From CBDCFL01 sp965216135 (GTDB lineage: Bacteria > Pseudomonadota > Alphaproteobacteria > Rhodobacterales > Rhodobacteraceae): DNA of 64,000 bases. The stretch spans positions 124,001-188,000 of the forward strand of contig CBDCFL010000019.1 of NCBI GenBank assembly GCA_965216135.1, read 5' to 3'. A model generated the notes under the pieces. The model ran no database searches. It had not been told where the DNA came from and saw only the letters and a list, made by a program, of their open reading frames with translations. This document shows, piece after piece, positions 55,378-62,897 of the stretch. Both the position numbers and the translations under genes were made by a program. Each line of letters starts with the position of its first letter. The first letter of the stretch is position 1.

Positions 55378-56489
55378 CGTGCCTATCCGGTTGTCACCCA
55401 CACCCACTATATGTAGGGTATGGCGTCGAGTGGCTCGGGAGGCGGACGAAGCGGGGATGGATGTTCCGCAGCGCGAAGACCTTTCGTTTCCGCGGTCGCT
55501 TCCCGAGTTTCAACGACTTTTCCCGGATGACGCGGCCTGTGCCGCCTACCTGGAGAAGGCGCGGTGGGGTGACGGGTTCGTCTGCCCCCATTGCCAGACG
55601 GCGGCAGAGCCGTTCCGCTTCACCAGCCGGCCCGGCGTCCTGCGCTGTCGAAAGTGCCGCCGCGACACCGGGCTGACGGCGGGGACGGTCATGGAGCGCT
55701 CCCATACGTCGCTGGGCGTATGGTTCTGGGCGGCCTATCTGGTTGCCAGCCAGACGCCCGGCATGTCTGCCACACAGTTCCAGCGCCAGGTCGGGCTTTC
55801 CCGTTACAAAACCGCCTTTCAGATCCTCCACAAGCTCCGCGCTGGTATGGTTCGGCCGGATCAGGACCGCATCGGCAGCGAGGCCTGCGACCATGTCGAA
55901 GTCGACGAAACCTGGGTCGGCGGCCGCACGCGCGGCAAGGGCCGGGGCGTTCACCACAAGCTTCTTGTCGCCAGCGCCGTTGAAGTGCGACAGCGCAAGC
56001 CGGGAACCAAGCTCGATAAGCGGAAGGGCGGTCGCTACGCCGGACGTGTCCGACTCGCTGTCGTGCCAGACCGCAGCGCGGAATCGCTCTGCGGCTTTGT
56101 CGAGGGCGCCGTTACTTCGGGTGCGTCGGTCATCACCGACGATTGGTCCGGCTATACCAGCCTCGCCAAGCGCGGCTACAAACACCTCGCCGTCGCCGAG
56201 CGAGGCAACTCCCAGGTCGCTGAGGAGTATCTGCCGATCATTCATCTCGTCTTCGCCAACCTGAAGACGTGGCTGAGTGGCATTCATCACGGCGTGAGCC
56301 ACCAGCACCTCCAAGCCTACCTCAACGAGTTCACATTCCGCTTCAACAGGCGATTCTGCCCGTTCAACGCCTTCCGGTCCCTGCTCGGAATCGCTGGCGA
56401 TGTCACCGCTCCCACTTACGCCGAGCTTTACTCGGGCGACTGGGAGCACCCTAGATGTAGTGGGTGTGGGTGACAACCGGATAGGCACG
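55378..56489 (+). mobile_element. IS1595 family insertion sequence
   Basis: Very long near-perfect inverted repeats begin CGTGCCTATCCGGTTGTCAC and end ...TAGGGT at both sides (55378 and inverted 56489). GTTTGATG flanks both (55370-55377 and 56490-56497), an 8-bp target duplication as expected for IS1595. The element is 1112 bp. Confidence 0.95.
55457..56473 (+). CDS. IS1595 family transposase
   Basis: About 338 residues from ATG 55457 (MDVPQREDLSFPRSLPEFQRLFPDD). An N-terminal zinc ribbon (FVCPHCQT...LRCRKCRRDTGLTAGTVME) is followed by the DDE/ISXO2-like domain: CDHVEVDETWVGG, ITDDWSGYTSL and HHGVSHQHLQAYLNEFTFRFNRR. Ends within the right repeat (PRCSGCG). The frame is whole; probably active. 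Confidence 0.94.
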   Translation: MDVPQREDLSFPRSLPEFQRLFPDDAACAAYLEKARWGDGFVCPHCQTAAEPFRFTSRPGVLRCRKCRRDTGLTAGTVMERSHTSLGVWFWAAYLVASQTPGMSATQFQRQVGLSRYKTAFQILHKLRAGMVRPDQDRIGSEACDHVEVDETWVGGRTRGKGRGVHHKLLVASAVEVRQRKPGTKLDKRKGGRYAGRVRLAVVPDRSAESLCGFVEGAVTSGASVITDDWSGYTSLAKRGYKHLAVAERGNSQVAEEYLPIIHLVFANLKTWLSGIHHGVSHQHLQAYLNEFTFRFNRRFCPFNAFRSLLGIAGDVTAPTYAELYSGDWEHPRCSGCG

Positions 56490-56796
56490 GTTTGATGAAC
56501 CAACTTCAGCCCTGGACCCGGAACTGGAACAGGAAGTTGTCAAGGTTATCAAAGACCTGGCGAAAGAGGGCCGAACGATGATCATTGTCACCCACGACAT
56601 GCGTCTGGCGGCAGATGTTTCAGATCACACGATTTTCCTGCATCTGGGAAAAATCGAAGAAGAGGGGCCGCCAAAAGACCTGTTTGGCAACCCGAATTCC
56701 GAACGGTTGCAACAATTCTTAAGCGCGTCGAAAGCTGCGTAGGGACAAAAACGACAACCCAAATTACAATAACCAACACACCAAGGGAGAAACCAA

Positions 56797-57519
56797 ATGA
56801 AGAAACTGTTAATGGGCGCTGCGGCGCTGGCGATGTCGGCAAGTTTCACGCTGGCACAGGATATGATCCGCATGGGCACCGAGGGCGCCTATCCACCGTT
56901 CAACTTTATCAACGACAATGGTGAAGTTGAGGGCTTTGAACGCGACGTGGGCGACGAGTTGTGCGAGCGCGCCGGGCTGACATGTGAATGGGTCACCAAT
57001 GAATGGGATTCGATCATCCCCAACCTGGTTTCCGGCAACTATGACACCATCATCGCCGGCATGTCGATCACCGACGAACGCGACGAAGTAATTGATTTTA
57101 CACAACCTTATTTCCCACCTGACCCGTCTGCCTATATGGCAATGTCGGCAGATGCTGACGTGGCCGGTGGCGTAATCGCAGCGCAGGCCGGCACCATCCA
57201 GGCGAGTCATATCGCGTCCACCGGCGCAATGCTGATGGAATTCGCCACGCCTGACGAAACCATCGCTGCGGTGAAAAACGGCGAGGCTGACGCGGTTCTG
57301 GCTGACAAATCCTATCTGGCACCGATCGCCGAACAGGACGCTGATCTGATGTTGATGGACAATGACATCATGCTCGGCGGCGGTATCGGCCTTGGCGTGC
57401 GTGAAAGCGACGGCGAGCTGAAAGCGAAATTTGATGCAGCAATTGCGTCGATGATCGCAGACGGATCGTTGGCCGAAATTACCAAAAAATGGTTCGGCGA
57501 AGACGCTAACACGATGTAA
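56797..57519 (+). CDS. Amino-acid-type ABC transporter substrate-binding protein
   Basis: 240 residues with signal peptide MKKLLMGAAALAMSASFTLA and family-3 solute-binding pattern: IRMGTEGAYPPFNFINDNGEVEGFERDVGDEL, AGMSITDERDEVIDFTQPYF and ADKSYLAPI. Periplasmic binder of a polar amino acid or related compound (HisJ/ArgT type). Preceded by a GGGAGAAACC ribosome site and followed by a hairpin. The ATPase gene just upstream is broken. Confidence 0.92.
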   Translation: MKKLLMGAAALAMSASFTLAQDMIRMGTEGAYPPFNFINDNGEVEGFERDVGDELCERAGLTCEWVTNEWDSIIPNLVSGNYDTIIAGMSITDERDEVIDFTQPYFPPDPSAYMAMSADADVAGGVIAAQAGTIQASHIASTGAMLMEFATPDETIAAVKNGEADAVLADKSYLAPIAEQDADLMLMDNDIMLGGGIGLGVRESDGELKAKFDAAIASMIADGSLAEITKKWFGEDANTM

Positions 57520-57529
57520 CCAATGAATG

Positions 57530-57552
57530 GCCGGGGGCCGCACGGCCCCGGC
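57530..57552 (+). promoter_or_regulatory. Intercistronic GC hairpin after the binding-protein gene
   Basis: GCCGGGGGCC and GGCCCCGGC pair with a short loop, in the 44-bp gap before the permease. No T run follows, so it is more likely an mRNA-stabilising or attenuating hairpin that raises binding-protein levels over the permeases. Confidence 0.55.
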
Positions 57553-57563
57553 TGGATTGCACC

Positions 57564-58445
57564 ATGTTTTCATATTGCGCAGAACCTGACGCTTTAGCCC
57601 AATTCCAGTGGTTTTCCTGTTATCTATCATCAGGCAAACACATGGCGTTCTATTTCTCGTTTGTCACCGTCATGGTTTTGCTGCTGATCACAGCACCCGT
57701 GGCGTTGTTGTTTGGTTTTGGTGGGGCGATGGCTGCGCGCTCGCATATCGCGCCGTTGCGCTGGTTCGGCAAGACCTACACCGCGGTGGTGCGCGGCGTT
57801 CCCGACATTGCATTTTTCCTGTTCTTCGTGATCGCGCTGGATCAGGCGTTTGAATATCTGCGCCACAAAGTCAAATGCCGCGACTGGGAAGAACCCATTC
57901 GCCAGGGCAGCGATTTTGTGGTGTGCAGGGAAGCCAAGCTGCCGCTGTCGACTTCGGACCAATGGGTGCACGAAGTTTACGGTTTCTCGCTTGCCGTGCT
58001 CACATTTGCCATTGTTTTCGGGGCCTTTGCCGCCAATGTTCTGTATGGTGCAATGCGCACCGTGCCACGGGGCCAGATTGAAACTGCCGAGGCTTATGGC
58101 ATGAACCGCAGCCAGACGTTTTGGCGGGTGCTGGTGCCGCAGATGTGGGTCTACGCCCTGCCCGGCCTGTCAAACCTGTGGATGATCCTGATCAAAGCGA
58201 CGCCGCTGTTGTTTCTGTTGGGGGTCGAAGACATTGTGTATTGGGCGCGCGAGCTGGGCGGGCTGAAAACCAACGTGTTCACCTACCCACACTCCGACTG
58301 GCGGCTGTGGTATTTCCTGTCGCTACTGGTGTTCTATCTGGGCCTGACGCGGGTTTCCGAAATTGCGCTCGCACGTCTGACCGAACGGCTGTCGCACGGA
58401 CAGGCCACCGTGGCCGGTGAAAAACAGCGGAAGGCCCGGGCATGA
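57564..58445 (+). CDS. ABC transporter permease (HisQ-like)
   Basis: 293 residues, about five membrane helices, with the ABC coupling motif in EAYGMNRSQTFWRVLVPQMWVYALPGL and an early RGVPDIAFFLFFV segment. A ~45-residue hydrophilic insert with two Cys (KCRDWEEPIRQGSDFVVCREAK) lies between helices, which I recall from alphaproteobacterial members of this group. Overlaps the next permease by 4 bp (ATGA). Confidence 0.9.
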   Translation: MFSYCAEPDALAQFQWFSCYLSSGKHMAFYFSFVTVMVLLLITAPVALLFGFGGAMAARSHIAPLRWFGKTYTAVVRGVPDIAFFLFFVIALDQAFEYLRHKVKCRDWEEPIRQGSDFVVCREAKLPLSTSDQWVHEVYGFSLAVLTFAIVFGAFAANVLYGAMRTVPRGQIETAEAYGMNRSQTFWRVLVPQMWVYALPGLSNLWMILIKATPLLFLLGVEDIVYWARELGGLKTNVFTYPHSDWRLWYFLSLLVFYLGLTRVSEIALARLTERLSHGQATVAGEKQRKARA

Positions 58446-59281
58446 GCTGTATTGAAACCATTCAGGATTATGCACTGCGCTCGATCGGCATCGGCGAACG
58501 TCTGCTGCCACAATCCGATTTTACCCTGTGCGAGCAATTCACGTTAATCGGCTCTGGCCTGTTATGGAACATTTATTTCGGCCTGTTGTCGCTGGTGGTC
58601 GGATTTTTTCTGGCCACGGCCGTCGCACTGGGAAAAAGTGCGGATAACCGCCTGATCCGCAAACCGTCGGAATGGTTTGTCTTTGTGGTCCGCGGATCGC
58701 CCTTGTTCATCCAGTTTTTCCTGGCCTACGAATTGTTCGTCCTGCTGCCCAAGATCGGATTCGACATCAATTTGGGCTTTATCGAGATCAACATCGAAAC
58801 CCGCTGGCTGACGCGGGCCTGGCTGGGCGCGATCATCGTCTTGATGTTGAACACCGCCGCCTATACCGGCGAAATTTTCTACGGCGCGCTCAGGTCAATA
58901 CCCAAGGGCGATGTCGAAGCCGCCGATGCTTATGGGTTGACCGGCTGGCCGCGGTTCAAACGCATCATCTGGCCAACAATGCTGCGCCTTGCCTGGCCCG
59001 CCTATACCAATGAGGCGATATTCCTGTTCCACGCCACCACGTTGGTCTATTTTTCCGGCTTCCCGGCGTTCCAGCAAAAGGGTGACGCTCTGTATTACGC
59101 AAACTATTTCGCTGACAAGACGTTTAACCCGTTCATCCCGTATCCGATTTTGGCGGGATATTTCGTGCTGGTAACGCTGGCGGTTATCACTGCATTCGGC
59201 ATCGTCAACCGGCGGCTGAACCGGCATTTACCCAGCGAAGCACGGCCCCGCCTGCGCATCCGGCCGCAAATAATCCGCTGA
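58442..59281 (+). CDS. ABC transporter permease (HisM-like)
   Basis: 279 residues with five or so helices; FVVRGSPLFIQFFLAYELFVLLP and EAADAYGLTGWPRFKRIIWPTMLRLAWP contain the typical RG-P-- and EAA coupling motifs. It forms the membrane channel with the preceding permease. Complete frame. Confidence 0.9.
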   Translation: MSCIETIQDYALRSIGIGERLLPQSDFTLCEQFTLIGSGLLWNIYFGLLSLVVGFFLATAVALGKSADNRLIRKPSEWFVFVVRGSPLFIQFFLAYELFVLLPKIGFDINLGFIEINIETRWLTRAWLGAIIVLMLNTAAYTGEIFYGALRSIPKGDVEAADAYGLTGWPRFKRIIWPTMLRLAWPAYTNEAIFLFHATTLVYFSGFPAFQQKGDALYYANYFADKTFNPFIPYPILAGYFVLVTLAVITAFGIVNRRLNRHLPSEARPRLRIRPQIIR

Positions 59282-59455
59282 CATTCTGGCAAATCGTATG
59301 CACTGCTGTGTGCACAGGTTGCTGCACGCCCTGTGCATGGGTCCAAATCCCCGCATTCAGCAACATCCCGCCGCATTCCGCAGCGTCAGTCGAGTTTTGG
59401 TTTGGTCGAGGTCCGAACCAGTGTATAGAAAACCTGAAATCGAGCTTCAGGAATC

Positions 59456-60652
59456 ATGAACATGCAGGCACCCAACGTATATGACGCTGAACCCATTCCC
59501 GCAGAGGCCTGGACAGAAATTGAACGGCTGTTAAATTCGGGCGACCTATTCCGATACACCGCCGGCTCTGATGCGCCGGTATCGCGACTGGAAGCCGAGT
59601 TTGCAGAAATGATGGGGGCCAAATACGCGCTGGCCGTGGCCTCCTGCTCGGCGGCGATTTTCCTGTCGTTAAAGGCACTTGGTCTTAAGCCCGGCACCAA
59701 GGTCATCATTCCCGCCTTCACTTTTGCCGCCGTTCCAAGCTCGGTCGTTCACGCCGAATGCGAGCCGGTGCTCGTGGAATGTGGCGACAATTACCGCATC
59801 GATCTGAATGATTTTCACGCCAAACTGACCAGCGATATCAAGGCGATCATCATCAGCCACATGCGCGGTCACACCTCGGACATGGATGCGATCATGGCGG
59901 CGGCGGAGGCGCGCGGAATTCCGGTTATCGAAGATGCGGCCCATTCGCTTGGCACCCTGTGGAACGATCAAAAGATCGGGACGATCGGCAAAGTCGGGTG
60001 TTTTTCGTTCCAGTCCTACAAGATGATAAATGCCGGCGAGGGCGGCATTTTGATCACCGATGACGCCGATCTCGTCGCGCGCGCGGTCATCATGTCGGGC
60101 GCTTATGAACACAACTGGTCAAAACACCCGGTTTTGCAGGATAATTTCGCCCGCTGGCAGAACAAACTACCGCTTTACAACACCCGAATGTCAAACCTGT
60201 CGGCGGCCATCGTGCGCCCACAGCTGGCAGAATTGCCAAGACGGGTGCGCGATGGTCTGCGCAACCACGATTACGTCGCCGCAATATTGAACGGGTCGAT
60301 GTGGATCAATGTGCCGAGCCCGCTGGCCCAGGAAACCCGCGCGCCCGACTCGATCCAGTTCAATCTGATGGATATGTCAGATGAACAAGTTTTGCAGTTC
60401 GCGGGTGAGGCAAAGGCACGCGGCGTGTCGGTGCAAGTATTTGGAATGTCACAGGATAACGCACGGGCATTCTGGAACTGGCAATTCCTTGGCCGCAGCT
60501 GGGATCTGCCCAAAACCCGCGCGATGCTCTCGCGGGCCTGTGATACCCGGCTGCCCGCGAGGCTCAAGATAGACGATCTTGATTACATCGCCGGTGCCCT
60601 GGTCGAAGCCGCAGATCTCGTGATGTCACAACAAGCAGTCTACGGCACCTGA
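59456..60652 (+). CDS. DegT/DnrJ/EryC1 family PLP-dependent aminotransferase
   Basis: 398 residues. The PLP lysine is in FSFQSYKMINAGEGG (about residue 188), with EDAAHSLGTLWND supplying the Asp/His that contact the cofactor, and KPGTKVIIPAFTFAA upstream. Members usually transaminate keto-sugars or related ketones. Placed 174 bp after the transporter genes, it may process the imported compound or make an amino-sugar. It ends 13 bp into the convergent LysR gene. Confidence 0.88.
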   Translation: MNMQAPNVYDAEPIPAEAWTEIERLLNSGDLFRYTAGSDAPVSRLEAEFAEMMGAKYALAVASCSAAIFLSLKALGLKPGTKVIIPAFTFAAVPSSVVHAECEPVLVECGDNYRIDLNDFHAKLTSDIKAIIISHMRGHTSDMDAIMAAAEARGIPVIEDAAHSLGTLWNDQKIGTIGKVGCFSFQSYKMINAGEGGILITDDADLVARAVIMSGAYEHNWSKHPVLQDNFARWQNKLPLYNTRMSNLSAAIVRPQLAELPRRVRDGLRNHDYVAAILNGSMWINVPSPLAQETRAPDSIQFNLMDMSDEQVLQFAGEAKARGVSVQVFGMSQDNARAFWNWQFLGRSWDLPKTRAMLSRACDTRLPARLKIDDLDYIAGALVEAADLVMSQQAVYGT

Positions 60653-61593
60653 GCGACGGTAAACTCTTCGGCCAGCCAGGGCAGGTTTTGCACCATCGGC
60701 GCAACGACAGTGCTGGTCAGCATGTTGCGCAGCTTGGCTGCAATTATTCCCGGCACTTCGCCCAACATGTCACGTCGCGCTGACAGTGAAATGGTGCGGT
60801 AAAGCGGCGCGATGGGCAACGGTAGCGCATTGATCTGATCCAAAAACCGCGCCGCATGAGCCATGCCCAGCGGCGTCAGAATTGTCCAGCCCTGCCCCGC
60901 CGCCACCATTGCCAGGATCGCGTGATAGCTGTCCAGTTCATATCGATGGGCAATCGTCAGGTTCTGGCGGGCCAGATGATCGGCCAACTGGCGTCCCATC
61001 TGATGGCGTGATGTGTATTGGATCAGCGGCATGTCAGGCAATTGCTTGGGCGCTTTGTCGGCCGTCATGCCCGAAGCGGCGGGCACGATCGCTATGAACG
61101 GTTCACGCAGGATCGGATGGACCTCCATCCAACCCGCCGCCGCGCCAATATCCGCGGCCACAACAACGTCCAGCGCGCGCGCGTCCAGTTGATCGAGCAG
61201 ACGATGCGATGCGCCGGTTTCCAGCAGGAAGCGGGCCGATACCATGTCAGTGGCCAATTCTCGCAGCAAAGCCGGCGTGATGACCGCATCAAAATCTTCG
61301 ATCATACCCAGGCGCAGCAGGGTCAGGTCACGCTGGTCCATGCGCGACAACTCGATGCGCGCCTGTTCTGCCTCGTTGCGGATTACATGTGCGCGGCGAC
61401 GAAACGCCTCACCCGCCGGTGTCAATACAACCGGTCGCGCGCTGCGATCGACCAAGGTCACGCCGGTTGCAGTTTCCAGATTGGTCAGTTGCTGGCTGAT
61501 GGCTGACGGACTGGCCGCAAGACGACGCGCCGCAGCAGTGACCGAGCCTTCCTCAGCCGTGGCCAGAAAAACCTCAATTCCCCAAAGCGTCAT
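60640..61593 (-). CDS. LysR family transcriptional regulator
   Basis: From ATG 61593 (MTLWGIEVFLATAEEGSVTAAARRLAASPSAISQQLTNLE), 317 residues: winged helix-turn-helix about 1-60, then a LysR substrate-binding domain (LLRLGMIEDFDAVITPAL...). Likely controls the convergent transporter/DegT cluster or a distant target; the sequence does not settle which. The frame starts upstream at 61614 but the LysR domain starts here. Confidence 0.9.
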   Translation of the reverse strand: MTLWGIEVFLATAEEGSVTAAARRLAASPSAISQQLTNLETATGVTLVDRSARPVVLTPAGEAFRRRAHVIRNEAEQARIELSRMDQRDLTLLRLGMIEDFDAVITPALLRELATDMVSARFLLETGASHRLLDQLDARALDVVVAADIGAAAGWMEVHPILREPFIAIVPAASGMTADKAPKQLPDMPLIQYTSRHQMGRQLADHLARQNLTIAHRYELDSYHAILAMVAAGQGWTILTPLGMAHAARFLDQINALPLPIAPLYRTISLSARRDMLGEVPGIIAAKLRNMLTSTVVAPMVQNLPWLAEEFTVAQVP

Positions 61594-61650
61594 GCGTCCC
61601 TCGGCAGCTACCATTCGCGTTTTCTTGCGCGCGCGTAGCCGTGGGGATGC

Positions 61651-62202
61651 CTAGCCGCCAAGTTTCGACAGTTTGGCCTGCAGATCGGCCAGTTGCTTCT
61701 TGATCTCATCCAGATCGCCGACTTTTTGTTGGGCCTTCCCGTCGTCTTCGCCCGCGCCGGGCCAACCCTTGCCCATGCCGCTGGTCATCGCGTTCAGAAA
61801 CGCCTGTTGCTGCGCCTGCAGCGCCTCAAACCCCGGCACATTTGCCAGCGGGCTGGACAGGCCGTCCATCATCTTGGATTGTCCGTCGCGCAGCATATCA
61901 AAACTCATCGCCAAAAACTGCGGCACCACGGACTGCACCTCAGATGTGTAGGACCGTACCAGGTCGGTCAACACGTTGACCGGAAGCACGGATTCCCCTT
62001 TTCCTTCATGTTCTGCAACGATTTGCAGCAAATATTGCCGGGTCAGGTCATCGCCGCTTTTGAGGTCCACGATCTGCACATCGCGCCCGTCGCGGACAAA
62101 TCCCGCGATGTCGTCCAGCGTCACGTAGTCGCTGGTTTCGGTGTTGTAGAGGCGTCGGCTCGCATAGCGCTTAATCAGCAGCGGGTGGTTACTCTGTGCC
62201 AA
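61651..62202 (-). CDS. phaR: Polyhydroxyalkanoate synthesis repressor PhaR
   Basis: 183 residues starting MAQSNHPLLIKRYASRRLYNTETSDYVTLDDIAGFVRDG, the PHB_acc_N DNA-binding domain, then an accumulation-sensing domain (DLTRQYLLQIVAEHE) and a Gln-rich helical tail. It represses phasin and itself, and leaves DNA when PHA granules form. A CTGCAGTGCAG site lies 38-48 bp upstream of its start. Confidence 0.95.
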   Translation of the reverse strand: MAQSNHPLLIKRYASRRLYNTETSDYVTLDDIAGFVRDGRDVQIVDLKSGDDLTRQYLLQIVAEHEGKGESVLPVNVLTDLVRSYTSEVQSVVPQFLAMSFDMLRDGQSKMMDGLSSPLANVPGFEALQAQQQAFLNAMTSGMGKGWPGAGEDDGKAQQKVGDLDEIKKQLADLQAKLSKLGG

Positions 62203-62239
62203 AACTTTCCCTCCCGTTTCGGCGATGCAGCAAAGACTA

Positions 62240-62250
62240 CTGCAGTGCAG
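62240..62250. promoter_or_regulatory. PhaR operator upstream of phaR
   Basis: CTGCAGTGCAG fits the CTGC-N3-GCAG binding motif known for PhaR of Rhodobacterales/Paracoccus, placed for autoregulation. Confidence 0.7.
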
Positions 62251-62331
62251 AAAAAAAGAAAAGGGCGGGCAAAATGCCCGCCCAACCAGTCATCAACAGG
62301 GAGGAGGTTGAAGTGTCTGGCGTCGCGCCGC
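62251..62331 (-). ncRNA. Candidate 3'-UTR-derived sRNA of phaP with CCUCCUCCC motif
   Basis: Just past the phaP stop, the minus strand has a GGCG/CGCC stem (62329-62319), CCTCCTCCC (62307-62299) in an open stretch, and a GGGCGGGC/GCCCGCCC terminator with a T-rich tail. This is the hallmark of cuckoo/CcsR sRNAs of alphaproteobacteria. It shares CCTCCCTGTT followed by ACTGG with candidate sRNA 1 at 18.9 kb. It could be processed from the phasin mRNA. Confidence 0.55.
62263..62283 (-). terminator. Rho-independent terminator of phaP
   Basis: Perfect 8-bp stem GGGCGGGC/GCCCGCCC, loop of five, followed on the minus strand by TTTTCTTTTTTTT (62262-62251). Confidence 0.85.
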
Positions 62332-62772
62332 TTAAGCAGCGGCTTTCTTGGCAGCTTTGGTCACTTCGTCGGTGGCCTTTTTGACAGCCGCAGAAGTATC
62401 TTCCGGGATGTCTTTGCCAGCGGCCAGCATCAGTTCGACGGTTTCCATCTGAACTTTCTTGGCGACTTCGGCAAACGCGGCCAGGTTTTCAGCGGCCAGC
62501 TCGGCCTGAGCCGAGGCGAAGTCGGCAACAGATTTGCTGTAATCAGCCGGATCTTCTTTGACTTTGGCAACCGAACCAACGCGCGCGATGGTGTCTTTGG
62601 TCCATTTGGTCGAAATCTCGGTCGACATGTCAGCGGCTTGCAGCGCGACGTGCGACAGTTTTTCGCCGAATGTGGCTTGGGTTTTGAAAGCGTCCTGAAC
62701 GGCACTCATGTCCACCGGAAAAGCGCCCATGAAGTCTTTCATTACTTTGGTGTAGTCTTGTGCTTTAGCCAT
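62332..62772 (-). CDS. phaP: Phasin, PHA granule protein
   Basis: 146 residues from ATG 62772 (MAKAQDYTKVMKDFMGAFPVDMSAVQDAFKTQ), an amphipathic helical phasin_2-type protein ending in KKATDEVTKAAKKAAA. It coats polyhydroxyalkanoate granules. Two CTGC-N3-GCAG sites in its promoter region and the neighbouring phaR and phaC confirm the role. Confidence 0.93.
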   Translation of the reverse strand: MAKAQDYTKVMKDFMGAFPVDMSAVQDAFKTQATFGEKLSHVALQAADMSTEISTKWTKDTIARVGSVAKVKEDPADYSKSVADFASAQAELAAENLAAFAEVAKKVQMETVELMLAAGKDIPEDTSAAVKKATDEVTKAAKKAAA

Positions 62773-62833
62773 AATTTCTATCCTCGTTGCTACGTGGGCG
62801 ACGCCCTCGTTTCTGCATCTGGGAGGTATATAG

Positions 62834-62850
62834 ATGCTGCAGTGCAGCAT
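62834..62850. promoter_or_regulatory. PhaR operator 1 upstream of phaP
   Basis: ATGCTGCAGTGCAGCAT is palindromic except for its centre base and contains CTGC-N3-GCAG. Lies 62-78 bp upstream of the phaP start. Confidence 0.75.
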
Positions 62851-62864
62851 TTCAAGATATTTTT

Positions 62865-62875
62865 CTGCACTGCAG
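62865..62875. promoter_or_regulatory. PhaR operator 2 upstream of phaP
   Basis: CTGCACTGCAG, centred 28 bp (about 2.7 helical turns) from operator 1. Two sites for one regulator suggest cooperative repression of phasin. Confidence 0.75.
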
Positions 62876-62897
62876 CATTTTTTATTACTGAATGATC

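Larger units (their letters stand above)
54843..56742 (+). pseudogene. Amino-acid-type ABC transporter ATP-binding protein, split at Walker B by IS1595
   Basis: TTG 54843 (MANSDVPVIEIRDLHKAYGALEVLKGVD) with an AGGGGGG ribosome site. The 5' part has Walker A GSSGSGKST and signature LSGGQQQRAAIARGL and stops at ALLFD; after the element come EPTSALDPELEQEVVKVIKDL and THDMR up to TAG 56742. Removing the IS and one GTTTGATG gives a 259-residue HisP/GlnQ-type ATPase. Binding protein and two permeases follow directly, so the whole transporter is disabled unless another ATPase substitutes. Confidence 0.93.
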
